Assembly (NCBI GenBank): GCA_946406115.1
Contig: OX291543.1
Location: 5,706,501 to 5,770,500 of the forward strand
Reading direction: 5' to 3'
Source: Apoda limacodes
Taxonomy: Eukaryota > Arthropoda > Insecta > Lepidoptera > Limacodidae
DNA length: 64,000 nucleotides
Every line of letters starts with the position of its first letter. The stretch's first letter is position 1. Positions 48,742 to 60,122 of this stretch are shown here, in pieces. Both the position numbers and the translations under genes were made by a program. Under the pieces are notes generated by a model that saw nothing but the letters and a program-made list of their open reading frames with translations, searched no databases and had not been told where the DNA came from.

Positions 48742-50143
48742 GGCCGCCATCTTGGAAAAAGGGGTGAAATCACTTTTTTCGCGATATCTCGGAAACTATG
48801 CGTCTTAAAAAAATTCGTAGAGACATAATTTGTAGCAAATTGTTTTGCCTAAAAATATATTGTATAACTTATTGCCCTAAATTAAAAAGTAAAGAAGTTA
48901 TAAGCAAAAAAGTGAGAAATTTTTTATAAAAATTTTCTTATGCTCTATAACTTTTTTTTTATACATTTTACAAAAAAAATACCTCAGACCACTCTTGTAG
49001 ATGATCTTTTGAGGAAATTTTTTCTCTGTATTTTTTTTAATTTCATTCATTTAAAACGCTGTTACGGTGCTCCAACGTTGACCGGGTTCGTCAATGCCAG
49101 AGAATCCGGTCAAAACGAAATGTTTTACTTATTTTTGATTTTTTTCATTGTAAATATATTCTTAAAATTTTGTTGTTAAATTCGTAAAACTTTACTTATT
49201 CATTCCTAACTCTTTTTCCCGTCACCTATGAGGTAGAGCCTGTAGGCGTGTTTTTTTAAATGGTATTCCCAGTAGGCCTACTCCACGGACATCTTACTTA
49301 TAAGGTTATCCTCGACATCACTTATTAGCTGTGGCTCACAATCCAAAAATCAACGCCAAATGTGAAAGTTCGAGGAATGACAGGAGTTAAAATTAGAGTC
49401 ATAGTTGGATGTTCAACTTCGAATTAATTTTCTTCCATTAACTTTGACATTTCCATAATATTGCTGCATGTTTCGCCAGAACAATGGAGGCATACTGTAC
49501 AGTATTTCAGGCCTGCTTTTCTGCAGCCACACATGCTTCCTCAGTTTCCTTTGCATCTGCAGAAAATTAATTTAGAAGCTTGTATTGGCATCCAAATGTT
49601 TGCATGCTTTTTCCAGCCCCAATCTTCAGGATTTTGATATCTACCGAGCCACGACTGGATCTAGTGATATACTCGGAGACTGTGAAAACGAGCTGCATCT
49701 TGTGTTGGACGCAGCGATGATAAACTAAATGAATTTTTAGTCACTGTCTTGGCAAATCGTTTGTATCGCAAGCCGTTTCGTTTAGACCGGATTCTCATGA
49801 GCATTGACGGACCCTGTCAACTTTGGAGCGCTGTAACAGCGTTTTAAATGAATGAAATTAAAAAAAATTACAAAGAAAAATTTTCCTCAAAAGATCATCT
49901 ACAAGATTGGTCTAAAGTTATTTTTTTGTAAAATGTATAAAAAAAAATTACTGAGCAAAAAAAAAAAATTTTATAAAAAAATTCTCACTATTTTGCTTAT
50001 AACTTCTTTAATTTTTAATTTAGGGCAAATGAGGCAAAACAATTTGCTACAAATCATGTCTTCACAAATTTTTTGTAAGACGCATAGTGTCTGAGATACC
50101 GCGCAAAAAGTGTTTTCACCCCTTTTTCCAAGATGGCGGTCGG
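48742..50143. mobile_element. Foldback element with about 380 bp arms
   Basis: The left arm (48742 to about 49121) starts GGCCGCCATCTTGGAAAAAG and ends near a CGGTC. The right arm (about 49766-50143) is its imperfect inverse, including TTTGTAGCAAATTGTTTTGC and CGCTGTTACxG blocks. The loop of about 645 bp contains a decayed Cys-rich protein segment (49440-49645). Target duplications were not identified. Confidence 0.8.
49440..49645 (-). pseudogene. Cys-rich C-terminal tail of a transposon-type protein
   Basis: The minus strand reads YQNPEDWGWKKHANIWMPIQ, then LIFCRCKGN, a stop, and SMCGCRKAGLKYCTVCLHCS followed by GETCSN. The PxDWGW motif plus the CxCK...CGCRKxGLxC...CxxC.G.xC.N cluster is the C-terminal signature of an uncharacterised multi-copy protein family that I recall from insect genomes. 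It lies in the loop of a long-inverted-repeat element, suggesting the family is encoded by such elements. Confidence 0.55.
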
Positions 50144-50336
50144 CTGGTTTTAATAAAATAAAATATCATTTTGCTTGATCGTAATATTTTGTTTCTTTTA
50201 GGAGTGCTCGTATGATGAGGAATATTGTAGCGTTAAAAGTTTTGAGCTGCTCTTTGTAGTAAAAAAATAAGTAGGGGCAGGGAAGGGGAATGTGCTGCGC
50301 CAGGTGGGGCGAGTGGCTGTGGCTTGTCAGCTGTTT

Positions 50337-51735
50337 AAGCCTCGATTCTAGTAAAACTTTGCCGGATAGAACAGATGGGGGCGCCTGTGTGAGATGTTGG
50401 ACACACATTCTGATGGGCTCACCTGGGTTATGCAGTAGTTGTAGGGTGCTATTAGTCGGTAGAGTTAAAGGATGCTATTAATCTCAAGGGCAGGTTCAAT
50501 TTCGGTTCAGACCCTTGAGGAGGATACCACTACATTTAAAAGAATTGAAAATTTAAGACAAATGATGTTGTAAAAGCAGACGAACAATTACATAAGTTCT
50601 TCAGTGTTAATATCAAATGGGTAATCTAACCTTCACATCATTAATCACTCGCGATACGATTTATGGATCGCATGGGAAAACACAACAAAATGGCGGCGCA
50701 CAGATGCCGCTGGTTCACCTGCGAAGCACGCGGGAATGCGTCACCATGCTATGGCGACACGCTGGTCGCATCGCGTTGGAGTGGGCCCTGCACTCAGCAC
50801 TGCTAGTGGCTGGAATGCATGTTTAAGGGACTGCACAGTATTACTCAATCAAATACACAGGTCTGGATTGGCGATGCAAAAGATCTGCGCCATGGGCTTA
50901 TCAAAGTAGGTACTTTATAGACCTGTCAATTGCCTTTTTCCTCCCCCTTTAAATATGCCCCAGGGTTTTTATTATAGGCATCTCGATGAAAACATTTTAC
51001 AAATTTCAAAAATTCTTGTATTAGCAATTTTTCCATTTAGCAGTCACATATAATCAATTCAAAATATCACATCTGTGTGTCAAAATTTATGAATATAAAA
51101 CATAAATTCATGCGAACATCTCCAAGGTTTCCTTAACATAACCAAAAAATTGTAGAAGTAGGTATTTTCAGTTTACCATCAAAAGAAATCTTTCATAAAC
51201 TGCTAAAATTTCTTATAGATACAAAATCCGTTGGTATGTCCTGCATCACATTATATTTTTGCTATTTCACTTCGTATAAGATCAAACTGTAGTTCAACTC
51301 ACCCGGGCCTATCGTAGTTTCCGGCGATGGGTGGAGAAAAAGCGAAAATTGTTACTTTTTTAAAAAAGAGGAAAAAATTATATTATTTACATAAATTTGG
51401 GACAAAAGAAAATACTCGGAGAAACTCTGGCCGAATGGCTTGGCATCCAGCCATAAACTGTGTACTACTTCACGTCACTCTCCATCTTGACGCACGAGGT
51501 TTTCGAGGAGGAGGAGGAGAGAAAAAAAGACGTCCTCACGCCTCAGCGGCTGCTTGAAGAAGGGGGAGGAGATGGCGGAGGCCATAGGGATTTCAAATGC
51601 TTGATTATCATGGTAGTGTTGTGAAAATAGGGATACCATGTAATAAATTTTAGATTTTACTAAAGGGTGTGTTGGTATGTTCAAAGATGCAATGCAAAAA
51701 TTGATTTTTGCATGCATTGAAATTAAATTTTAGTT
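50337..51735. repeat. Unclassified 1.4 kb duplicated segment, copy A
   Basis: Colinear and mostly over 95% identical by eye to 60123-61457, from CGATTCTAGTAAAACTTTGC to TTTTGCATGCAYTGAAATTA. Copy A lacks a about 115 bp piece present in B (after GATTGGCGATG) and has about 170 bp extra at about 51460-51640. It encodes no recognised protein; the shared 69-codon frame at 50617-50826 simply reflects DNA identity. Confidence 0.85.
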
Positions 51736-51739
51736 GAAG

Positions 51740-52800
51740 GTGCAATATAGCATAAAAACCCCTGTCGCTAGAAAAAAAAAATCCAGAAAATAACACCTAT
51801 TCGATTGGGAACGATACAGAAAAAAAAATTTTTTTTGTAAAGAGAAAACAAAAATCCTCTAAGTAGGGAACAATGAAAATGTGGGTTAAACAGGATTTTA
51901 AATATCACTCTAAAGATTTAAGTTTAACAGAAAAAGAGAAAAAGAAAATTTGATTTTAAAAAAGGGTGGTCTGATCAAATTATTAAGGGAAGTGGGTCAT
52001 AATATTTACAAATATTCCATTACAATGGTGCTTGCATAGTACAAATAAAAGTTATTCAAACAATATTAAATTCTTAACACTAGAGTGTTTAAAGTTAGTA
52101 ACATTACAGTTGATGACAATTTTATATGGTGTTAGTATACAATTGTTACACACACATTATTAATATAAATTATTAGAACATAAGGTTTTGTTAGAAAAGT
52201 TGTTTTACAATTTTTTGGTTGACTGTAAACCATATTTTACACATTTAAAAATTTCAAAAGAACAGACTAATATGCAATAGGAAAGCTGCAAATATATTAG
52301 TTTAAACAAATTGGTAAACTAATTTAAAGAGTTTGTTCAAAAAAGTCTTAGGTATTATATTTTTATCTAATTTCACATTTTTATCACAAAATATTGGTTT
52401 AATAACTATCAAGTTTTTAAGTTGAAAAAAAATCTTATAACAAAATATCAAGTTAACAACATGCAATTTCTTATAAAAATTCGAGTGATCTTCTTAACTA
52501 GTGTATGTTTTTCTTAAAAAGAATGTTTCCAAAAAAATAAAGTTAAAGATTCAAATAAATTTGGAGATAGGTGAAATTGTATGTAGAACTACTTATTACT
52601 AGATTTTTTGAGTGAAAGTTAGTTTCAAACAAAATAAAATCAATATCTTATTGTGAGATTATTATTCATAAACATTTGAAGTAATATGAGAAAGAAAACT
52701 TCCTAAAATATGGGGGTTATCTAATTACTAATTAATAACTATTAATAAAAAACTAAGGCACAACTTAATTAATACAACAGCACACAAACAGAAAACAAGT
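51740..52800. other. AT-rich DNA, nothing recognised
   Basis: Very AT-rich, no coding signal and no clear repeat ends. Confidence 0.45.
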
Positions 52801-52805
52801 GGTAG

Positions 52806-53262
52806 GCTGCAGAGGCTACGATGGCATCCAAACGCTACATATCTGTAAGTGAATAAAAATAAAATGGGAAAAAATACTTTTCACTAAACAACAGCTCAAC
52901 TGGAAGGCTGCAGAGGCTACGATGGCATGCAAACGCTACTCACTATTGGTGAAGCAACATATAGTTTCAAAATAACTATTTGTAACACATGTGATAAACA
53001 AAAGTTATCAACATAAAATTGCAGACTGCCTGCCTACAACTGAGGACAGGATCTAGAGACGATCTCTTAGACTCAAAACTTCTATAAGTTTTGACAGAAT
53101 CAATATCACTATAACAAAAACATGGTGCAGTTCATGCAACCATACAATATCAAAACAGTGGCGCTATTTATGCAACCAACCACAAAACACAAAACTGTGG
53201 CGCTATCTATGCAACCATACAGCATAACAATACCCAAACTGTGGCGCTATCTATGCAAGCAA
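52806..53262 (+). repeat. Short spaced and tandem repeats
   Basis: GGCTGCAGAGGCTACGATGG occurs at about 52806 and 52901. Further on, units of GTGGCGCTATxTATGCAAcC spaced 38-56 bp apart occur four times between about 53122 and 53262. They may be degenerate satellite or subterminal repeats of the sequence into which the hAT inserted. Confidence 0.7.
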
Positions 53263-53682
53263 ACAGCAAAAAAAAACAAAGTTCTTAATATATCTTCACT
53301 ACTGGAAGTAAAGTGATAAAAACTTTTATAAGAAACTAGATTGTCTTATAACTTTAGTATAGATACAAGTTAAAAACTACTTAACTTTAAGATAGTCTAA
53401 ACAGTGCCGTAACTAGCCTTTTATGCGCCCGGTGCGAGCTTTCAAAACTGCACCCTTGAAAAATGCTCTAACCAGGCTCTGACAATAAAGTGGACAAATG
53501 TGCATAAAAATAAATCTATCTATTTTTTGTTTACGAAGGTATAGGTACTTAGTAGATTTCTTTAAGATAAAAATTGTTTATTCAAAAATATTTGCTCAAA
53601 TACAGAAATGACACAAAGTACTCGATAGTAAAGACCCAAGGCTAAGGTAAACCGTAATCACAAGAAAAGGACAGCTACCTAC

Positions 53683-56220
53683 TCAAAGATTTACTTTCCG
53701 CGCTTTTCTCATTGCGAAGTCCTTGATTACATTGTCATACGACAGGAGCCGTGCTATGTCGCGTTCAATCGACAAAATCGCTAGGCCAGACAATCTTTCT
53801 TGGCCCATCGTCGAGCGCAGGTACGTCTTTATTAATTTGAGCTTACTAAATGATCTCTCGCAGGAAGCTACAGTCACTGGCATCGTTAAAAATATCTTTA
53901 TAGCGACTACTACATTGGGAAACATTTCCTTTAAATCCAGTTCCACTATAGCTTTGAGAAGACCCATACTTGTCTGACATTCACATTTATCAAATAATGT
54001 AATCGCTTCAACTTGACTCTTCAAAGTTTCTATTTCGGCCCAAAATTCTGTGGCATTTATATCTGCAGAATATTTGATACTCAAATCAGCTGCATGTTTT
54101 TTTAGTTCTTCAACCGAATATTTAGTTATGTGTTTTACGGTCAAAAAACCGAAAGAGTGGTGTATGTCGCGTAGTTTTTCGAATCGCCATTTTAATTCAG
54201 AAATTATTGTATCTATTGCTTCATTTATCTGAATTTTGAAACTTTGTTGCTGAGTAATGTAGTAGCCGGCGTCTGAACTTTCACTTAAATCGTGTCTTTT
54301 TACTCGCTTTCGTCGCTTTTCAGGAAAATTGTCTTCAATGTCACATTGTTCACAAATTCTTTTTGCCTTTTCGAAAACAATGTCCACAGTGTCGCGAATA
54401 TTCTGAATCTGGCTTGTTAATCCCTTGATTAATTCAGAGGCTTTGTCGATAGTAATGGTTTTAGACTGTAGAGCTACATTCACTCTGTCAACAGATTCCA
54501 AAATTTGATCCCAAATTTGCAGAGTACATATGAATTTATAATTAATTAGGTCCATTATACTTTTAGCTGTAGCGATTGTTTCCGCATTATAATCATTGGT
54601 AGTTAGAATCTTTAGCACACACCTGATTTGGGGTATTTGCGTGTTCAAAGCTTTGACGGCCCTAGCTTTAGAGGCCCATCTAGTGTCGGCGTGTTTTTTC
54701 AATGAAATATTTAAGTGTTTCATTAAAGTTTCCCATCTGACCGTTGAACTTGAAAAAAACACAAATATTTTCTGGATTAATCCAAAAAATGTGATCATGT
54801 CAGGTGTCACACTAGCAGCGTGTACGCCAGATAAATTCAAAGAATGCGCTGCGCACGGCACGTAATCAGCATTTTCATTAATTTGTTTTATTTTGGCTTG
54901 GACTCCGTTATATTTACCGGCCATATTACTACCATTGTCGTAGCCTTGGCCACGAAGATCTTGAATATTCAATCCATCAACTTCTAATTTCTCTAAAATC
55001 TTTTTCGACAATCCCTCGCCCGATTTTTCATGAGACTGGATGAAATCTATGAATCGTTCTTCGATTGTAACTTTCTGCTCGGATACTTTTACGAATCTCA
55101 ATATTTATGACATCTGTTCTTGATGCGATACGTCTGGCGTACAATCAAAAAGTATGGAAAAGTATTTTGCCGCACGAACGTCGTCTAAAATTTGTTTTTT
55201 GACCTCAGAGGCAAGAATATCTACAAGCTCGTTTTGAATATAAGGCGTAAAATATGAAATATTTCCTTTATTAAGCGATTCGATGTGCGCTCTAAGTTCA
55301 GGATCGAATTTTGAAATCATATCCACGGCACTTAAGAAAACTCCAGATCCTGATTCTCCAATATGCTCATGAGAGCCTCTGAGGGGTAAATTATTTTCCG
55401 CGCAAAACAAAATTATGCTAGTACACACTTTTAAAATATGTCTCCACTTATTTGTTTCTTGATCAATAGCCTTTTGTAAGGATGCATCTATTGTGGTCTT
55501 ACTTTTTATTTGCTGTTCAAGCATTTTCCACTTAATACAATTTTCTCTATGAAATGTAGAGTTTTCGTGCTCAGGAATACGTGGACTTAAATGACGCCAA
55601 TCATTAAATCCTTTTTGTGCATCAGCCAGTGCCGGCATAATTTGCTTAGTCGAGGAAGAACCGAAAAGTATACATGGGAAACAAAATATTGCATCTCTTT
55701 TTTTACTGTAAATCAACCAAGGCCTTGGTACCATATCGCCATTGCTCATCTTTTTTGTAAACCAATGCATATGAAATTTTCGTCCTGCGTCTTCAGTTGA
55801 AGAAATATTTTGACTACCTTTTCCTTGATCAGGACCTTTCTCGACAAGGAAACAACGAATGTGGTCAGTTAATGGTAACCATAAAACAGGATCGTTTATG
55901 TCTAACTGGATCTTATCAGTTGCAGTTGCTTCTTTAATTTGAATTTCAGAACTTGGACTAGTGGTGATGGGCAAGGTCAAGTCTTGCTGGAATGGGCTGA
56001 CTGGGCTGTCTTCTTTATATTCTATCTTTAAATTGTTTCCAGATCTAGTTCCAGACATACCAGGGTGGGCCAAAACGTCATTATTGGACACATCTTCCTG
56101 ACTGTTTTCTGGTTGTGTGACTGTCCACTTTCGTAACGTATTTCCCATTTTTTTTGCTTCCATCTCTCTCACGCGTTTTCTCTTACGAAATTCAGAACCG
56201 GATGGACGTTTTTGAGACAT
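53683..56220 (-). pseudogene. hAT transposase (TTF-finger type) with one in-frame stop
   Basis: One reading frame of 846 codons runs from MSQKRPSGSEFRKRKR to KARKVNL, broken only by TAA at 55105-55107. Before the stop is a TTF-type zinc-finger region (WLIYSKKRDAIFCFPCILFG, then FNDWRHLSPRI and HENSTFHREN) and the start of the catalytic domain (FSILFDCTPDVSHQEQ, first Asp). After it come RGQGYDNGSNMAG, a helical insertion domain and the dimerisation region ASCERSFSKLKLIKTYLRST. The TTF finger suggests the Tip100-like branch. One point change (TCA-like codon to TAA) would explain the stop, so inactivation is recent. Confidence 0.88.
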
Positions 56221-57114
56221 GTTGTTTGTTATAGCATGCGTGCTTAGCTTACGGTAGCCGGCAGGTAATATTTCTGAAAGAAGAATCGCTAATCAGGCCT
56301 AGTCTAGTATATACGAGTAGTTCGGAACTCAACACAAGTACCTGTCTATATGTATACTTGTGTGTCGAACCGAACTCGAGCATAAAAATGGTCAACATAA
56401 AAATGCCACCTAAAAATACCTACTTAGGAAAGTAATAACACTTAATAATAATATAAAGTAATAACATATACAAGTCATAAATATTTATTGATATTATCAG
56501 CGTATTAAATGTCCTACTGCTGGGCACAGGCCGCTCCTACTTACTCCCACCGACCTTAAAATATTTTCAGTTAATTTCACTATTAACGTAAAAATTTTAA
56601 CCGAAAAAATATACTTATATACAACTTTCTTTGTAAAACTTTTAAATACAATTTTCTTACTTACCCAAACGAGTTTATCAACGAACAACAAATCAACAAT
56701 AAACTTATTCACTCTCACACACAATTTTACTTTAAACTAATGAAATTTTATACAAATAATGACCATGGTTGAGAAGCAAGACTGATTGTCCGAGTGCCCC
56801 CGGCCAGCTATCTAAATGCGTGATTCTCGATATATCGGGGAATCCCCGAACATTGGGTGGGACGGCGCGGCAGAATGGAACGTTTGTGAATCGTTTAGTT
56901 TTGTAAGTCATCCTTTTCACTCTTGTCGAACGATGAATTTTCTATCTATCTCTCGCACGCTAGTGCGTCAGTAACGCCGCACGTAGTTAATGAATAAAAT
57001 CAAAGATAAAGGGAGGACCAATGAGTGTGGCTGACAGCCATGACAGCGTAACGTGAACTATATGTACATCTCCTCAGCTAGATTGACAGATTTGCTTAGA
57101 ACTTCTAAGTTAGA

Positions 57115-57670
57115 AGTGGCGCCCTCCAAATGAATATAGACAGAAATTGTCTCATAGTTACGGTATAGGTACTTTTGTTTGTGTATGTAATATTGCGAGC
57201 AAGACAAGGTGGATTTATATTTGTCTGATGTGTCGTGACGTGGCGCGTCAGAACTGTATCGGTTCCATACATAAGCCATCACAACACAACACGTTACGCA
57301 CTAGTGTGAACGTTACCATCCTACTAATATTATAAACGCGAAAGTTTGTATGGATGGATGGATGGATGTTTGTTACTCTTTCACGCAAAAACTACTGAAT
57401 GGATTTTAATGAAACTTTACAATAATATAGCTTATACATCAGAATAACACATAGGCTACAATTTATAAACATATTGTTCGTAATACTAATCCTGCGCAGA
57501 CGAAGTCGCGGGCACCAGCTAGTACTAAATGTATGAAACGGATACCGTTCTAACGCGTCACGTCACGACACATCAGACAAATATAAAACCACCTTTACAA
57601 GTGTTGTTGTTTCAAGAACGCTTGAAAAATGCCATATAGATATAGATAGTACAGAGGGCGCGTCTACACC
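57115..57670. mobile_element. Nested MITE in the hAT leader
   Basis: TGGCGCCCTCC...ATATAGAC at the left and its inverse at the right bound a palindrome whose arms share ATTTGTCTGATGTGTCGTGA and GAACxGTATC. The centre is occupied by the Helitron at 57319-57522. Confidence 0.6.
57319..57522 (+). mobile_element. Helitron, Lep1-like, nested
   Basis: It begins TCCTACTAATATTATAAACG after an A and ends GTCGCGGGCACCAGCTAG before a T. It has a (GGAT)n run inside and is 204 bp, the clearest Helitron of the window, lying in the loop of the MITE. Confidence 0.75.
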
Positions 57671-57818
57671 ATATTCGCAATAATACAAAATGTACCTACT
57701 AACTACCATGCATGAAACAAAACTAAATACTGGTCTGGTCATTTCTGCGCCCCTCCAGGGTCTGCGCCCTGTGCCTGGGCACCGCTGGCACCGCCCTAGT
57801 TACGGCACTGAGTCTAAA

Positions 57819-58329
57819 CTTATTTAGAATTTAGGGATATGTACCTGACTATAAGAACTTATTTTTAATTAAAATTTATTTTATTACTAGACTTATGTAA
57901 TATAATTTTAAAAATAAACTAAAAATATTTTTTTAAAATAAGGTCGTGGGAACTGGTAGGGGAAAAGATTCTCAAGATTTTTGTCACAGTTTTTTCGTAA
58001 AATCAAGGGAAATAAAGTGTCAAAGTTTTTTGGTAAAATCGAGGGAAATGTGATCTCAAAGTTTTATGGTAAAAAATAAGAATAACTCAGGGTCATGGGA
58101 AAGTTACAAAGCCTACTAGGATGTAGTTAGGACAATGCTAGGTAATTTTCGCCTACTAACTATGTAGCTAGGGGAAAAAATAAGGGTTAGGACTTGCTGA
58201 GCAGCTTGCTGCCAGAAAGAAATCAAAGAAAAATTCTGCTATGATACAAGTTAGAATGGAAAATTCTCTCCTGCTAACTGTGTAGTCAGGGGAAATGGAA
58301 GAATAATGTCTGCTATCTCATAAGCTGCC
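57819..58329. repeat. AT-rich DNA with degenerate minisatellite-like units
   Basis: Units with TAAAATCRAGGGAAAT and GTAGYCAGGGGAAATGGAAG recur with spacings of about 40-120 bp. The same units resume after the LINE at 59925-60060, so the LINE has split one repeat region. Confidence 0.55.
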
Positions 58330-59891
58330 TCGAGGTTCAGTAAGAAAGCAACTGCCAGAGCAAAATTCCAATTCATCGGCAAAATTGGTGGGCGACTTGC
58401 GAGCTATCCTTCTGGTAGTCGTGCTTTCTGGTCGCTTGCTAAAGCTGCCGAGGGGAACTTCTGCCAGTCGTCATTACCACCACTGCGAAAGACCGATGGT
58501 GACTTGGCCCACAGTGCAAAAGAGAAAGCCGATCTACTGGGCAGTCTCTTTGCCTCTAACTCGAATGTGAACGACGAAGGCGCTGTACCACCTACTTTAC
58601 CGTGGTGCAGTAAGACCATGCCGGAAAGCTCTATAACACAGCGCGTGGTCCGGCGGGCGTTGCTTTCCCTAGACGTGCATAAGTCGAGTGGGCCAGACGG
58701 CATACCAGCAGTGGTGCTTAAGCAGTGTGCTCCTGAGTTATGTCCTGTACTCACGCTCCTCTTCACGCTTTCCTACCACACTAGGCAATTTCCGTCTTCA
58801 TGGAAGACTGCGAATGTGCACCCGGTGCCCAAAAAGGGCGATAGATCAGATCCATCGAATTACAGGAAGGCTCTGTGCTGTCTCCTACGCTGTTTCTACT
58901 GCACATCAATGATATGTTGGACATCAACAACATACATTGCTATGCAGATGACAGTACTGGAGACGCTTATTACACGGGCCGTGCAAGCATCCCACGTTCC
59001 GTTGTGGAGGAAAAGCGTGAAGAACTTGTGTCTCAAATCGAGATCGGTATGTCCAAGGTCTCTGACTGGGGGTGGAAAAACTTGTTCCGATTCAACCCTT
59101 CAAAGACAAGTCTGCGCGTTCACCGCTAAGAAAACCCCATTCACTGTAGTCCCACAATTCCAAAACACTCCCCTCTCCATCTCCAAGAGCATTGGGATCC
59201 TTGGCGTTGACATCTCCAGCGATGTTCAGTTCCGAGATCATTTGCTAGACAAGGTAAAGCTGGCGTCCAAAAAACTTGGTGTACTCAACAGAGCGAAGCA
59301 GTACTTCACGTCGGGGCAAAGGTTGCTACTTTACAAGTCGCAAGTCCGGCCCCATATGGAGTACTGCTGCCATCTCTGGGCGGGTGCACCCGGATACCAG
59401 CTTGGCCCTTTTGACTCGGTTCAACGACGGGCTGTGAGAATTGTCGACGATCCCAAACTCACTTGCGGTATCGAGCCCCTAAGTCTGAGGAGAGACTTTG
59501 CCTCCCTGTGTGTGTTCTACCGCTTGTACAATGGGTTGTGTTCTGAGGAATTGTTCGAAATGATGCCCACAGCTACTTTCTACCATCGCACCGCTCGCCA
59601 TCGACAGGGAATTCATTCTCACACTTTGGAACCAAAATGGTCGCGTACAGTGCGGTTTCAGAGAAACTTCCTCCCGCAAACCCTTGGGTTGTGGAATGAG
59701 CTCCCTGCCAAGGTTTTCTCTAAGGACTACAGTATGGGGTTCTTCAAATAAGAAGTTATTAGATTTCTGAAGGGTCGGCAACGCGCGAGTGATGCCCCTG
59801 GTGTTGCAAGCGTCCATAGGCTACGGTGACCGCTTACCATCAGGCAGACCGTAGGCTTGTTAGCCACCTTAGTGGTATAAAAAAAAAAAAA
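58330..59891 (+). mobile_element. LINE (jockey/CR1-like), 5' truncated, RT core deleted
   Basis: The ORF2 3' half starts near KATARAKFQFIGKIGG and runs through AHSAKEKADLLGSLFASNS, SGPDGIPAVVL and KGDRSDPSNYR, then jumps into LSPTLFLLHINDML and CYADD in another frame, so the centre of the RT domain is deleted. The 3' part (VCAFTAKKTPF, VRPHMEYCCHLWAGAP, FLPQTLGLWNELPAKVF) is nearly intact. A 3' UTR and poly-A (59879-59891) follow. The clade call is tentative. Confidence 0.85.
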
Positions 59892-60122
59892 GTCTAAACA
59901 AAAATTCACAAAATATTTACACCTGCAAACTTTGTAGCCAGGGGAAATGGAAGCATTATGTCTGCTATCTCATAAGTCAGAACAAAAATTCACAAAATTC
60001 ACAAAAAAATCACACCTCATAGCTTTGTAGCCAGGGGAAATACAAAAAATTTGCGTCTCCTATTACATAAGCCAGACCTACAGCATAACATGTTCGGGCC
60101 ATTTGTAGTACTAGATGTTTTT

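Larger units (their letters stand above)
53402..57810 (-). mobile_element. hAT transposon, 4.4 kb, with target duplication
   Basis: The termini CAGTGCCGTAACTAG and CTAGTTACGGCACTG are inverted repeats. The flanks AGTCTAAA (53394-53401 and 57811-57818) are a perfect 8 bp target duplication, which fixes both ends. The transposase gene is on the minus strand; the 5' leader (56221-57810) contains a nested MITE and a Helitron. Confidence 0.93.
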
